From: Verrucomicrobiota bacterium
GTDB lineage: Bacteria > Verrucomicrobiota > Verrucomicrobiia > Limisphaerales > JADJPG01
DNA length: 64,000 nt
Reading direction: 5' to 3'
Assembly (NCBI GenBank): GCA_016713365.1
Contig: JADJPG010000006.1
Location: forward strand, 1-64,000
Shown here one piece after another: positions 54,973 through 63,909 of the stretch. Numbering within the stretch: position 1 is the first letter of the stretch; every line of letters begins with the position of its first letter. The notes below the pieces were generated by a model that made no database searches, was not told where the DNA came from, and saw nothing but the letters and a program-made list of their open reading frames with translations. A program made the position numbers and the translations under genes.

Positions 54973-56697
54973 ATGAAAACCAACCCATACCCATACTCAT
55001 CATCCGAAACCAATCGACGAAACCTAATCGCGGCCACTCTCTGCGTGATCTGGCTGACTGCCGTCTCCGGAGTCGAAGGCCAGAGCCCGGGGTTCATCCT
55101 CGTCAAACCAACGCCCGGCGGCATCGATCCGCACCCTTTCATCACCTCCATCACGGAGACTCAGGGCGGCATGCGCATTGAATGGTTCGGCTTCCAGGGA
55201 CCGTATCAATTGGAACGCAAAGGTGCGCTCGATGCCTCCGCGTGGACCAATGTCGGCGCGGCCACAGACGGAAACGTCGCCACCGTTCCCAAGGGCGGCG
55301 CCGCAGCGTTTCACCGCATCAAAGGTGGTTTGCCGGCGTATCAAGGCGACGCGACTTGCGCCGAATGCCATGACTCGACCCACGCAAGCTGGTCGCAGAC
55401 TCCCCACGCGCGGGCGTTCCAGACCTTGATCAACGCCGGACAGCAGAACAATCCCCAGTGCATCGCCTGTCACAGCGTCGGTGCCGGCGTGCCCAGCGGC
55501 TTCATCAACAACACCATCACGCCGCACTTTGCGAATGTTCAATGCGAGAACTGCCACGGACCCGCCGGCAATCACATTGCTGAAGACCCGCCCGTCGCCT
55601 ATCCGCTCGTGCTGAAATCCTCCATGCTCTGCGGCGGTTGCCACAATGGATTCCATCATCCGACCTATGATGAGTGGACCAGTTCACCGCACTCCGCCGT
55701 CGTCGAAGAACTAGCCGAGGAATTCATGGTTACCAACCGGACCTCCGCCGTTAACCGCATGAGCTCCTGCGGCGCGTGTCATTCCGGCGCCGTTCGTCTT
55801 GCGATGCTCAGCGCCGCCGCACGAACCGGCAATGCCCGCACCAATGTCGCCTGGCCGACCGGCGAAGAAGCTGCGCATACGCCCGTAGGCTGCATGGTCT
55901 GCCACAACGTTCATCAAGTCACCAAACGCACCAACGTGCTGAACCTGGCCGTTTACACCAACTCGCTGCGGAATCCGATCTCCTCGACGAACGTCTTCTC
56001 GTACAACACCGGCACCAACTTCGCGTCGCAATACAACCCGAACGTCAGCGTCTGCGGCCAGTGCCACAACGCTCGCGGAGCCACCGTCGGATCGAGCGGA
56101 CGTCCGCCCCACTATTCGCCGCAGTACAATATCTTCCTTGGCGTCATCGGCGTGACGACGAACGCCACACCGCCGCAGGGTGCGCACAAGTCGAACCCCC
56201 TTCAATGCGCCGGCTGCCATACTCACGGCCACGGGGAAGCGAACCCTTCGCCCACCGATCCGGCTTACACGGGCCATGCCTTCCGCGCGACGCCGCAGGC
56301 CTGCGCCGTGTGTCACACGGATACGACCGGACCTAATTCTCCGACCAACCTGCTCTTCAGCACGCAGTCGGAAATCAGTGGAATGATGACCACCACCAAA
56401 AACTTGCTGGACCTCTGGGCCAGCACCAAGAACACCAACAGCTGGGCATCGAAATACGAGGCACGCGGCTGGGAATACACGTCGCCGGGTGAACTCTCCA
56501 ATCCGAGCGGCAGCACCACCATCACGGGCCCGACTGCCGCCGAGCAGGCGCAAATCCCGCAAGGAATCAAAGACGCACGGTTCAACCTCTACCTGATCTC
56601 AAGGGATAAGAGCTTGGGAATCCACAACGCGCCTTACACGCGCTACCTCCTGCAAGTTGCCCAACAACGGGTGAATGCAGAACTGGCGAAGCCGTAA
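54973..56697 (+). CDS. Exported multiheme cytochrome c with nine CxxCH sites
   Basis: 574 residues. An N-terminal signal/anchor (AATLCVIWLTAVSGVEG) is followed by a small beta domain (about 60-115) with MRIEWFGFQGPYQLERKG, a motif type more often found near the C-terminus of verrucomicrobial exported proteins. Nine heme motifs follow in order: CAECH, CIACH, CENCH, CGGCH, CGACH, CMVCH, CGQCH, CAGCH and CAVCH. The arrangement resembles cytochrome c-554 and related multiheme families, but I cannot assign a substrate. Periplasmic or outer-membrane electron transfer is likely. Single gene with SD and downstream terminator. Confidence 0.88.
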   Translation: MKTNPYPYSSSETNRRNLIAATLCVIWLTAVSGVEGQSPGFILVKPTPGGIDPHPFITSITETQGGMRIEWFGFQGPYQLERKGALDASAWTNVGAATDGNVATVPKGGAAAFHRIKGGLPAYQGDATCAECHDSTHASWSQTPHARAFQTLINAGQQNNPQCIACHSVGAGVPSGFINNTITPHFANVQCENCHGPAGNHIAEDPPVAYPLVLKSSMLCGGCHNGFHHPTYDEWTSSPHSAVVEELAEEFMVTNRTSAVNRMSSCGACHSGAVRLAMLSAAARTGNARTNVAWPTGEEAAHTPVGCMVCHNVHQVTKRTNVLNLAVYTNSLRNPISSTNVFSYNTGTNFASQYNPNVSVCGQCHNARGATVGSSGRPPHYSPQYNIFLGVIGVTTNATPPQGAHKSNPLQCAGCHTHGHGEANPSPTDPAYTGHAFRATPQACAVCHTDTTGPNSPTNLLFSTQSEISGMMTTTKNLLDLWASTKNTNSWASKYEARGWEYTSPGELSNPSGSTTITGPTAAEQAQIPQGIKDARFNLYLISRDKSLGIHNAPYTRYLLQVAQQRVNAELAKP

Positions 56698-56704
56698 GGA
56701 TCAA

Positions 56705-56729
56705 TCAGCGGGCGCTGATCGCCCGCTGA
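56705..56729 (+). terminator. Terminator hairpin after the multiheme cytochrome
   Basis: Perfect 10-bp stem TCAGCGGGCG (56705-56714) / CGCCCGCTGA (56720-56729) with a 5-base loop, 8 bases after the stop codon at 56697. No T-tract; GC-rich stem. Confidence 0.6.
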
Positions 56730-56735
56730 ACAGCC

Positions 56736-56782
56736 AACCACCAACGACTGGCGCAACTAAGGTTGCGCCGGAGTTGGTGGTT
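56736..56782. repeat. Long imperfect hairpin overlapping the response-regulator 3' end
   Basis: Outer 10-bp stem AACCACCAAC (56736-56745) / GTTGGTGGTT (56773-56782) and inner 8-bp stem GGCGCAAC (56750-56757) / GTTGCGCC (56762-56769), with small internal loops. It spans the stop at 56757 and the last codons of the response regulator, and can end transcription from both convergent sides. Confidence 0.6.
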
Positions 56783-57236
56783 CGGCTTTCCTGATGTGCT
56801 CGTGAATGCACGCGATCAGCGCCTCGACGCTTACAGGCTTCGCGAGGAACAGTTCGCCGCCGCTGTTCAATCCGCCCTCGCCCGCCTCCCGCTTCGAAAC
56901 CGTCGCCGTCAGGAAGATGATCGGCGTATTCTTCAAATTTCGGTCACGCTTGATCTGCTTGGAAACGTCGCCGCCGTCCATGCTGGGCATAATCACGTCG
57001 AGCAGGATCAGGTCGGGCAAAAACTCCCGCGCCGTGGCGAGTGCGAACATCGCGCGATTCTCGACCCGCACCTCGAACTCGCCCGTCTTCTCCAGGTTCA
57101 GCTTCACCATCCGGGCGAAGCTGACTTCGTCATCAATGACGAGGACCTTCTTCTTTGCCGGAGCAGGGGCGGAAGGCGGCGTCGCTTCAGGCGCGGGCGC
57201 AGGCGTCGGCGTCGCATTCGATGTCACGTTTTCCAT
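56757..57236 (-). CDS. Single-domain response regulator (REC)
   Basis: 159 residues. A Pro/Ala-rich N-terminal leader (about 1-28) precedes VLVIDDEVSFARM with the acidic pair; DLILLDVIMPSMDG carries the phospho-acceptor Asp; FLTAT and the LAKPVS Lys complete the site. No output domain. It lies 2 bases after the histidine kinase stop, so it is its likely partner. Confidence 0.9.
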   Translation of the reverse strand: MENVTSNATPTPAPAPEATPPSAPAPAKKKVLVIDDEVSFARMVKLNLEKTGEFEVRVENRAMFALATAREFLPDLILLDVIMPSMDGGDVSKQIKRDRNLKNTPIIFLTATVSKREAGEGGLNSGGELFLAKPVSVEALIACIHEHIRKAEPPTPAQP

Positions 57237-57238
57237 GG

Positions 57239-59257
57239 CTAGACCTTAAACATAATGGTGGCAGCGACGCCACCTTCTTTACGATTTCGTATGTCCAAAC
57301 TGCCTCCATGGAGTTCCACAATCTTCTTCGTCACGGAGAGCCCCAGGCCAGTCCCCTTACCCGTCTCCTTCGTCGTGAAGAACGGATCGAAAATATGCCT
57401 TAGCTTTTCCTCCGGAATTCCGCTGCCCGTGTCGATGACTTCCGCGATCACCACCGTCTCGCCCGCGCGAATCCGATCGGCCTCGCGGCTCCCGGCATCA
57501 TGTTCCACCGCCCCCAGCACCCGGCAACTGGTGCGGACCGTCAACGTCCCGCCCGCCGGCGTCGCGTGGATCGCATTCATGAGGATGTTGACGAACACCT
57601 GCTTCATCTTGTTGCGATCAATCCACACCGGCGGCAGATCGCCCGCCAGCTCGCGCACCAGCTTCAGGCCCGCCTCATTCAAATCATGGCGCACAAACCC
57701 AATCGACTGTTCGAGCACCGCACTCAGATCCTCGGCGCGGGTATCCAGCGCGTGCGGCACCGAGAAATCCAGCAACCCCATGATGATGCCGTCGGCGCGT
57801 TTGATCGCATCCATCATGTCCGAGAGGATCAACGCCACGTTTTCATCCGACGACTTCAGGTTCTGCGCGAGGTAATCCGTGCCCATGCGCAGGATGCCCA
57901 GCGGATTCTTCACCTCGTGCGCGACGCCGGCGGCCAGCCGTCCGATCGACTGCATCTTCTCCGCCTGGATGAGCTGAAACTGCGCTGACTTCACCTCCTC
58001 GTGCGACTGCTGAAGCTCCGTCAGCGTCCGCTGCAACTCGTCCTTGTTCCGCGCCAGTTCCGCATTCGCCTCGCGAATGGCTTCCACTGAAAGTTTTCTT
58101 TCGGTGATGTCACGGCTGATGCCGACCAATCCCGTGACCTTTCCATCCTTGCTGCGAATCGGAACCTTCGTTGTTGCGTGCCAGCGCTTGTTCCCGAGCC
58201 GGTCTTCCACGAGCTCCTCCCGATTGAGCAGCGCGAAGCCGGATTGAATGACCCGCAGATCGTCGTTGGTGAACCGGTCGACCGCTTCCGCAGGAAAGAA
58301 ATCTGAGACTCGCCTGCCCACCACCTGGCTTTCCGAATCCGCGCCCAGCCAGCGACGATGCGCAATGTTGTCGAGCAGGTAACGGCCTTCCGTGTCCTTC
58401 ACGTAGATGTAGTCCGGAAGGTTGTCGATCAGGGACCGCAGCAAATTTCGCTCGGCATCGAGATGCTCCTCGATGCGCTTGATCTCGGTGATGTCGCGGC
58501 TGATGCCGAAGTTGCCGATCGTTTTGCCCTGCCGGTTCTTCAGCGGCAACTTGGACGTCAACGCCCACGTCACGCTGCCGTCCGGTAGAATCTCCCGCTC
58601 CACCTTGGCGAGAATCGGCTGCCCCGTCTCCATCACCTGGGCTTCGTCCCGCATCGCGATCTCCGCGTGTTCGGCGGAAAAGAAATCACGATCTGTCTTC
58701 CCCATCGCCTCGCGCGGATGCCCGATCTTGAACTGTTCCGTCACCGCCTTGCTGATGCGAGTGAAGCGGCTCTGGTCATCCTTGAAATAAATCCGATCCG
58801 GCAGGTTATCCAGCAGCGTGTGCAAAAGGTCGCGCTCATGGGCCAGCGCCTCCTCCGCGCGTTTGCGCTCGATGGCGTAGCGCATGGCGTGAACGAGCAG
58901 ACGCGTGTCCACGAACGCCTTCACGAGGTAATCCTGCGCGCCCTCCTGCACCGTCTCGATGGCGTGCTTCTCGTCATCGAGTCCGCTCATCACAATGATC
59001 GGAACCTGCGGCGCCGCAGCGTGGGCGCGCTTGAAGGTTTCCGCCATCGGACTGTCCGGCAGCGAAAGATCGAGCAGCACGAGATCAACTCCGCCCTGAG
59101 TCAAGCGGGCGAGTCCATCGGTGAGAGAGGTGACGTGTTCGAGTTCGAACTGCGCGCCGGCGGGGTCAGCCAAGTATTCGCGCATGAGCCGCGCGTCGCC
59201 CGGGTTATCCTCGATGAGGAGCACCTTGCGCTTTGCGTTGGACTTGGACGCTTTCAC
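57239..59257 (-). CDS. Hybrid sensor kinase: REC-PAS-PAS-HisKA-HATPase
   Basis: About 672 residues, likely starting at the GTG at 59257 just before KASKSNAKRKVLLIEDN; the open frame extends to 59395 without support. N-terminal REC (about 10-125, phospho-acceptor in LVLLDLSLPD), two PAS domains (about 150-270 and 275-400, each ending GISRDITE), coiled coil, HisKA with GVAHEVKNPLGIL (phospho-His), N-box NILMNAIHATPAGG, G1 DTGSGIPEEKL and G2 GKGTGLGLSV. No membrane segment, so it is a cytoplasmic sensor whose N-terminal receiver makes it part of a phosphorelay. Two bases from the response regulator. Confidence 0.9.
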   Translation of the reverse strand: MKASKSNAKRKVLLIEDNPGDARLMREYLADPAGAQFELEHVTSLTDGLARLTQGGVDLVLLDLSLPDSPMAETFKRAHAAAPQVPIIVMSGLDDEKHAIETVQEGAQDYLVKAFVDTRLLVHAMRYAIERKRAEEALAHERDLLHTLLDNLPDRIYFKDDQSRFTRISKAVTEQFKIGHPREAMGKTDRDFFSAEHAEIAMRDEAQVMETGQPILAKVEREILPDGSVTWALTSKLPLKNRQGKTIGNFGISRDITEIKRIEEHLDAERNLLRSLIDNLPDYIYVKDTEGRYLLDNIAHRRWLGADSESQVVGRRVSDFFPAEAVDRFTNDDLRVIQSGFALLNREELVEDRLGNKRWHATTKVPIRSKDGKVTGLVGISRDITERKLSVEAIREANAELARNKDELQRTLTELQQSHEEVKSAQFQLIQAEKMQSIGRLAAGVAHEVKNPLGILRMGTDYLAQNLKSSDENVALILSDMMDAIKRADGIIMGLLDFSVPHALDTRAEDLSAVLEQSIGFVRHDLNEAGLKLVRELAGDLPPVWIDRNKMKQVFVNILMNAIHATPAGGTLTVRTSCRVLGAVEHDAGSREADRIRAGETVVIAEVIDTGSGIPEEKLRHIFDPFFTTKETGKGTGLGLSVTKKIVELHGGSLDIRNRKEGGVAATIMFKV

Positions 59258-59327
59258 TTTGGGCCGCGCGAAGTGTGGTTCACCGCAACGGAATTTCAAC
59301 TGGGAACTTGGTAAAGCGCCCGCCCGC

Positions 59328-60873
59328 CTATTTACGGACGTTTTCCAGCAGCAGCAACGCGGCACCATTGGTCCGCCAGCTCTCGCGCTGCGCAAGTGAC
59401 ACCGGCACCGTCGTCGGCCCGCGCACGAAGGAACCGAGCACCACGTCCGGGTCGCCGTCCCCGTCCACGTCCCCGGAATCCATCACCATCCAGCGACCGG
59501 CATTCTGCTCCGCCACCGTCGACGCCACGAACTTCATCGCCCCCTGATTCTCGAGATAAACAAAACTCTCCGGCATTGCGGCGTCGAACTCGGGATAATA
59601 CGAGATCGCCGCAACATCGTAATCACCGTCGCCATCGAAATCGCGCGCCGTCGCCTTGTAAGCGCCGTGCATCGGATAAAACATCGCCTCGCGAAAACCA
59701 TTCCGCCCGTCGTTGAGATAAAGTCGCACACCGTGATACGCCTTCGTCGGGAGCGCGAAGTCGCCGTTGTCGCCGTTGACCACCAGCAGAGTCCGTCTTG
59801 CCGTCCTTGTTGAAGTCCACCAGTTCAAACCCGACAAATCCCCACGACGGCGGTCGCTCCAGCCACGTCTCCATTTTGAATTCGTTCCGCCCCATGTTCA
59901 GGAACACGTGAATCGCTTCGCGCGCCTGCGCCGTCATCACGATGATGTCCTGCCGCCCATCGCCATTGATGTCGCGCACCTCGGCTTGAATCGATCCCGG
60001 CCGCTCCAGCAGCACATGCTCGTCGTAGCCGCCGTCCTCCTTCGCCTCGAACCACGAGAAACGCCCGAGCCGGTTGCCGTAGGAACACACCACCAAATCC
60101 TCGCGGATGTCCGTGTTCAGATGCGCGACCATCGTGTTCACCGGACGCCGCAATCCGCTCGCAAGAACTTTTGCCGCGGACTCAGAGCCTTCCTTCGGGA
60201 TGAACTCCACCACGCCTTCCTGCGCATCCGACGGAAACAGCCTTCCAATCTGCGTCACGATCAGCCCTTTGTCACCGACCGTCAGGCTCACCGGCCCGCT
60301 CTTCAATCGCATCCGGCTGATCAAACCGCCCTCCGCACCCAGCGCAAAGAGCTGCCCCGAAAACGCGTCGCCGAAGTAAATCCGTTTCGCCGCGGAATCA
60401 ATCTTCACCATCGACGTCATAGGCGCGCTTTCGTGCGGATTCAGTTTCTTCACGCGAAACTGTTTCGAACCGACGGTCACCGGAGGCTTCGCGGGCGGAG
60501 GCACCGGACGGCTCGGCGCCAGCGCACGGTAGTAATCCCAAATCGAGAACCATTCCTCCTCCGAAAGTAACGGCGCATTCGGAAACAGTGCCGCTTCCTG
60601 CAACAGCTTCCCGTCCTGCATGCCCTCGTAATCTACCCGTTCGATGCCCAGCCACTTCGCCATTTCTGGTTGCACATGGTGCGCCCACGCCGTCTTCGTC
60701 AGCAGATCCGGCTCCGGCAGGAGATGACACGCCGCGCAATACTTCACCGCGTTATCGCGGCCCTTTTGCAGCGCGAGCGAAAGCGCCGGCGCCTTCGGAT
60801 TCGTCCCCTGCCCCCACGCGCCACCAGCCGGCAGACACAGCGCAACCGCGGCGACGAGCAGGGTAAGTTTCAT
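59328..60873 (-). CDS. Exported cytochrome c/FG-GAP (VCBS) repeat protein (frameshift near 59790)
   Basis: About 515 residues. Signal peptide (LTLLVAAVALCLPAGGAWG), then a c-type heme site CAACH at residues 46-50. A repeated FG-GAP pattern follows (IREDLVVCSYGNR, DINGDGRQDIIVM, DFNKDGKTD, DFDGDGDYDVAAI, DVDGDGDPDVVLG), i.e. a calcium-binding beta-propeller. At about 59790 one extra base shifts the frame: NKDGKTD continues in the other frame as LLVVNGDNGDFALP. The same heme-plus-VCBS layout recurs in planctomycete and verrucomicrobial proteins that are assumed to be periplasmic oxidoreductases. Confidence 0.8.
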
Positions 60874-60889
60874 TGGCGCGAGTCGTAGC

Positions 60890-62236
60890 TCATTTGCTCG
60901 CGGGCGGGAAGGCCGAATCGAAATTCGTCCGCACAAACGTCGGCTTCACCACAAACGTCACGAAGCGTGGACGTTGAAAGGCAAACGTCACATCGATCGA
61001 TTGCGTGTCCGGGGCGAGTTCCATTCCCGCCACGTAATGCCCATTCGGTCCCGTGTGCGGCCAGAGCGCGTAACCGTTGCCGAACTTCAGCTCGCGACCA
61101 CGATTGTCCGTCACGCGCGCCAGCTCCACGCGCATTTCGGGCACGGAGGAAGTGAAACGCAATCCAAGATCCGTCGTACGCAGATACCCGTTTTCCGCCG
61201 CGGATTGCAGCGACGCCGGCTTCAAGGTGAGTTGAGCTGCAATGTCACCATGAATAGCGGCAACGAAGTTCGTCACGACAGCAGAGTTTGTCCGGCTCAC
61301 TGGAACTTCACGCAACGTCCAGAGATCTGCCTCCGCATAACCCGATGTCCGAACAAACTCCGCCGTCAGGTTCCAATCCGGTTCATCCGGCCAGAGCACT
61401 TTGGAGAAGCCCGCCTCCAATCGTCCATTCCGGTTCGGCAGCCGCGTGTAGGGAACTGCGAAATAGTTGCTGGTCGCCCCGATGCACTCGATCCGCCGGA
61501 TCATCCAGTTCGTCGATATCGCTCCGCCCTCGCGCACCTCGAACGTCGCCGTCGTCCACGGAGCCAGCCCAGTTTCGGTCCCGCGTCTCCAAAGCGGAAG
61601 GTCCTGACCGCTTATCAGAGCCCGCAAAGTGAACATCACTCCATCCGCCTCAACATTTGTCAGCGCAGCTTTCCCCAGCAGCAACGGCGTCGACCGATCA
61701 GGAACGTTCCGAACCGCAAGTCGACCAAGTGGATTCGGCCGATAGGGAGGCGGTCGATGCCGGAAAAAGGGATTTCCAGATTCCGAGAGCGGCGCGGAAA
61801 GTTCTCAAACTTCCACGCGACCACGGTTTGTTGCTTGTCGTCCGTGGAGGTTGACTCGCTCGCGAGAAAAACAGGCTCCGACTCGAGTCCAGATTCCGAC
61901 CGTATTGAAGCGTAGCGGTGGACGATTGCTGCCGTCGGTCAACCACACTGTCCAGACCGCGATTGACGAATTCGTCGAGTAGTAGGCGTCGTAGGTGCGA
62001 TATCCGAAACGCCGAGCGGCTCCGCCGCCGAATAGTCGCGCAATCACCTTCGCGACGGGCGATGCAACGGTCAGTCTGTGAATGTTGCCGTAAGTCGTCG
62101 CGAGCAACGACACCTGCCTCCCATCCGCGAGAACCAAATCCGCCTGCGGTCCCGGCAAAAGCCACGCCAGGAACCCGGCAACCAACACGAACGCCATCGC
62201 CGCAAACCACCAGCGTTGCCAGACCGGCCGGTTCAT
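60890..62236 (-). CDS. Unrecognised membrane-anchored protein (two compensating frameshifts)
   Basis: About 448 residues if two slips are corrected. N-terminal anchor WWFAAMAFVLVAGFLAWLLPG; then ADLVLADGRQVSLLATTYG. The frame slips near 61907 (into SESGLESEPVFLASESTSTD and WKFENFP) and back near 61795 (APLSESGNPFFRHRPPPY), which yields a continuous, convincing protein through to the stop at 60890. Uncorrected, a stop falls at 61805. C-terminal part has beta-rich segments with WTTATFEVREGGA. No family recognised. Its ATG overlaps the peptidase stop as ATGA, and the heme/FG-GAP gene begins 17 bases after its stop. Confidence 0.6.
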
Positions 62237-63323
62237 GGCACCCGTCGCAAGTTCCGTCTCGCTTCGACCAGCAGTCTATTCAACCGCTGCGGCAGCTTCG
62301 CCGTGAGCGCGCGATACTCATGCATCCGCCGCGCCGCTTCCACCAACACGCGAACCATGCCGAGCGCATCGGTGAGACTCACGAACTCTGCGGCAATGCG
62401 GCCGGCCGGATGGCAGTTGTGATAATTGCCAAGCGCCACGCACACCGCCGCCGTTAGGTAGCCGAACTCCTGATACGCCGTCGCCTCGCACGTCCCGCCG
62501 AACATCAACGCGCGTTGATAACAAAAGCTCGAATCGGATGTTTGGATCCCCGCCGCCACTTCGGCGAGGAACCGCATCGCACCCGAATCGAACGTCGAAG
62601 CGCGGTCGCCGACGCGCAGGATCACGCCCCGCCCCATTTTGTCGGCGGCAGTTCCTTGCTCGTTTCGAGCGACACCACGAGCGCATCCGTCGGAATGAAT
62701 TTCGACTTCGCGACTGTGAGCGCGCCTTGAAAGCCAACTTCCTCCGCCCGCGAGATCACGCCAATCACGTGTGCCCGCGCACGGGACAGCTTCAGCTCAA
62801 TCAGTGTCGCAAGGATCGCCGCAACGCCGATCAAATCATCGCATGAGCGGCCGTGAATTCGACCACTGCGAACCGCGAAGTCTTCCAGCTCCCATACCTC
62901 GAAATGAGGTGTCGACTCCGTTTTGCCGAGCGCACGATTCACGATGAGCTCAAACTGCTTCTCCTTCCCGATGCGTTTACCAAGCCGTGCTGGAATCGCA
63001 CCCGGCATCAACCGAACGGGAATGCCTGGCTTGAAATACGAATCCGGCACACCGCCGTTGAACTGCGCCAGCCAGCGCCGGCCGCCGAGCGGTTTGAGAA
63101 TCTCGAAACCAGGATGGTCCATGTGCGCCGCGAGCGCGATGGGCCGACCCGCCGACCGTGAACCGTAGGTCACGAGCACGTTGCCAAACGTGTCGCGCGC
63201 GAACCTCAATCCGTGCTCGGCACAAATCGCTTCCACTTCTGCGCGCACACCGTGCTCGTAAAACGGCGCGGCGGCACAGGACATCAGGCGGCGGGCGATG
63301 GCGGAGAATTCGTTCGCGTTCAT
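62233..63323 (-). CDS. M42/M20-like zinc aminopeptidase (frameshift at 62637)
   Basis: About 363 residues once corrected, starting at the ATG at 63323. PIALAAHMDHPGFEI gives the first metal-binding His-Asp, CDDLIGVAAILA the bridging Asp, ISRAEEVGFQGA the catalytic Glu pair; the second part holds CEATAYQEFGYLTAAVCVALGN and NYHNCHP with a late His. At 62637 the frame is broken at AAAA (needs AAAAA): ELPPTK then MGRGVILRVGDRASTFDSG. Likely a cytosolic aminopeptidase. Confidence 0.8.
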
Positions 63324-63327
63324 GGTG

Positions 63328-63909
63328 TCAACGACGCGCAATCCAAACCAGCGTGCCGAGCGGCACTTGATCGTAGAGCGGAATCAAATCCGAAGCCGCA
63401 AGGTGAATGCAGCCGAGCGACTGCGGCCGGCCGAGCGTTGATTCATCCCAGTAACCGTGGATGTAAATGTAGCGACTGAAGGTATCGACCTTGCCGCCGC
63501 GGTTCTTGCCTTCCTCCATTCCCGCGAGCCAGAGAATGCGATGAACGATGTCGCCTTTCGGACTCTTCGGCGATAACCGGCCAATCGGTTTGCGCGCTTT
63601 GAAGATCGTTCCTTTCGGATAATCGCCACCAATCTTCCGCGCGATACGATGGAGTCCGAGCGGCGTGCGGTTCGAGTGAATGATCTGCCCAATGCCGAAT
63701 CGTGACGTAGAGACAACGAACCACTGGCGGAATTCGTAGACTGGAAAGTCACCGTTCCGGCTGCGTCGCGATGTTTTCTCAAACACGTTCATCGCCTGGT
63801 CCGCGACGGAGACGCAGAGCAAAAAGTGCGTCCGGCGCACGCCGAGCTTGGTCATCGTGCGTTGAAGCCCGGCGGGAAATTTCGGGACAGATTGCGTCGC
63901 TCGCTTCAT
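63328..63909 (-). CDS. L,D-transpeptidase (YkuD family)
   Basis: 193 residues. YIYIHGYWDES and RPQSLGCIHL hold the His and catalytic Cys of the HxxG/SxGC motif of YkuD. Other family features are GTIFKARKPIG and a conserved core GIGQIIHSNRTPLG. No signal peptide is evident, so the start may be further in or the protein may be exported differently. Forms 3-3 peptidoglycan cross-links or attaches proteins. Overlaps the upstream methyltransferase stop as ATGA. Confidence 0.85.
   Translation of the reverse strand: MKRATQSVPKFPAGLQRTMTKLGVRRTHFLLCVSVADQAMNVFEKTSRRSRNGDFPVYEFRQWFVVSTSRFGIGQIIHSNRTPLGLHRIARKIGGDYPKGTIFKARKPIGRLSPKSPKGDIVHRILWLAGMEEGKNRGGKVDTFSRYIYIHGYWDESTLGRPQSLGCIHLAASDLIPLYDQVPLGTLVWIARR

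Noticed and set aside
57500..57988. Plus-strand frames opposite the histidine kinase
   Set aside because: Shadow frames without any domain; the minus-strand kinase motifs are decisive.
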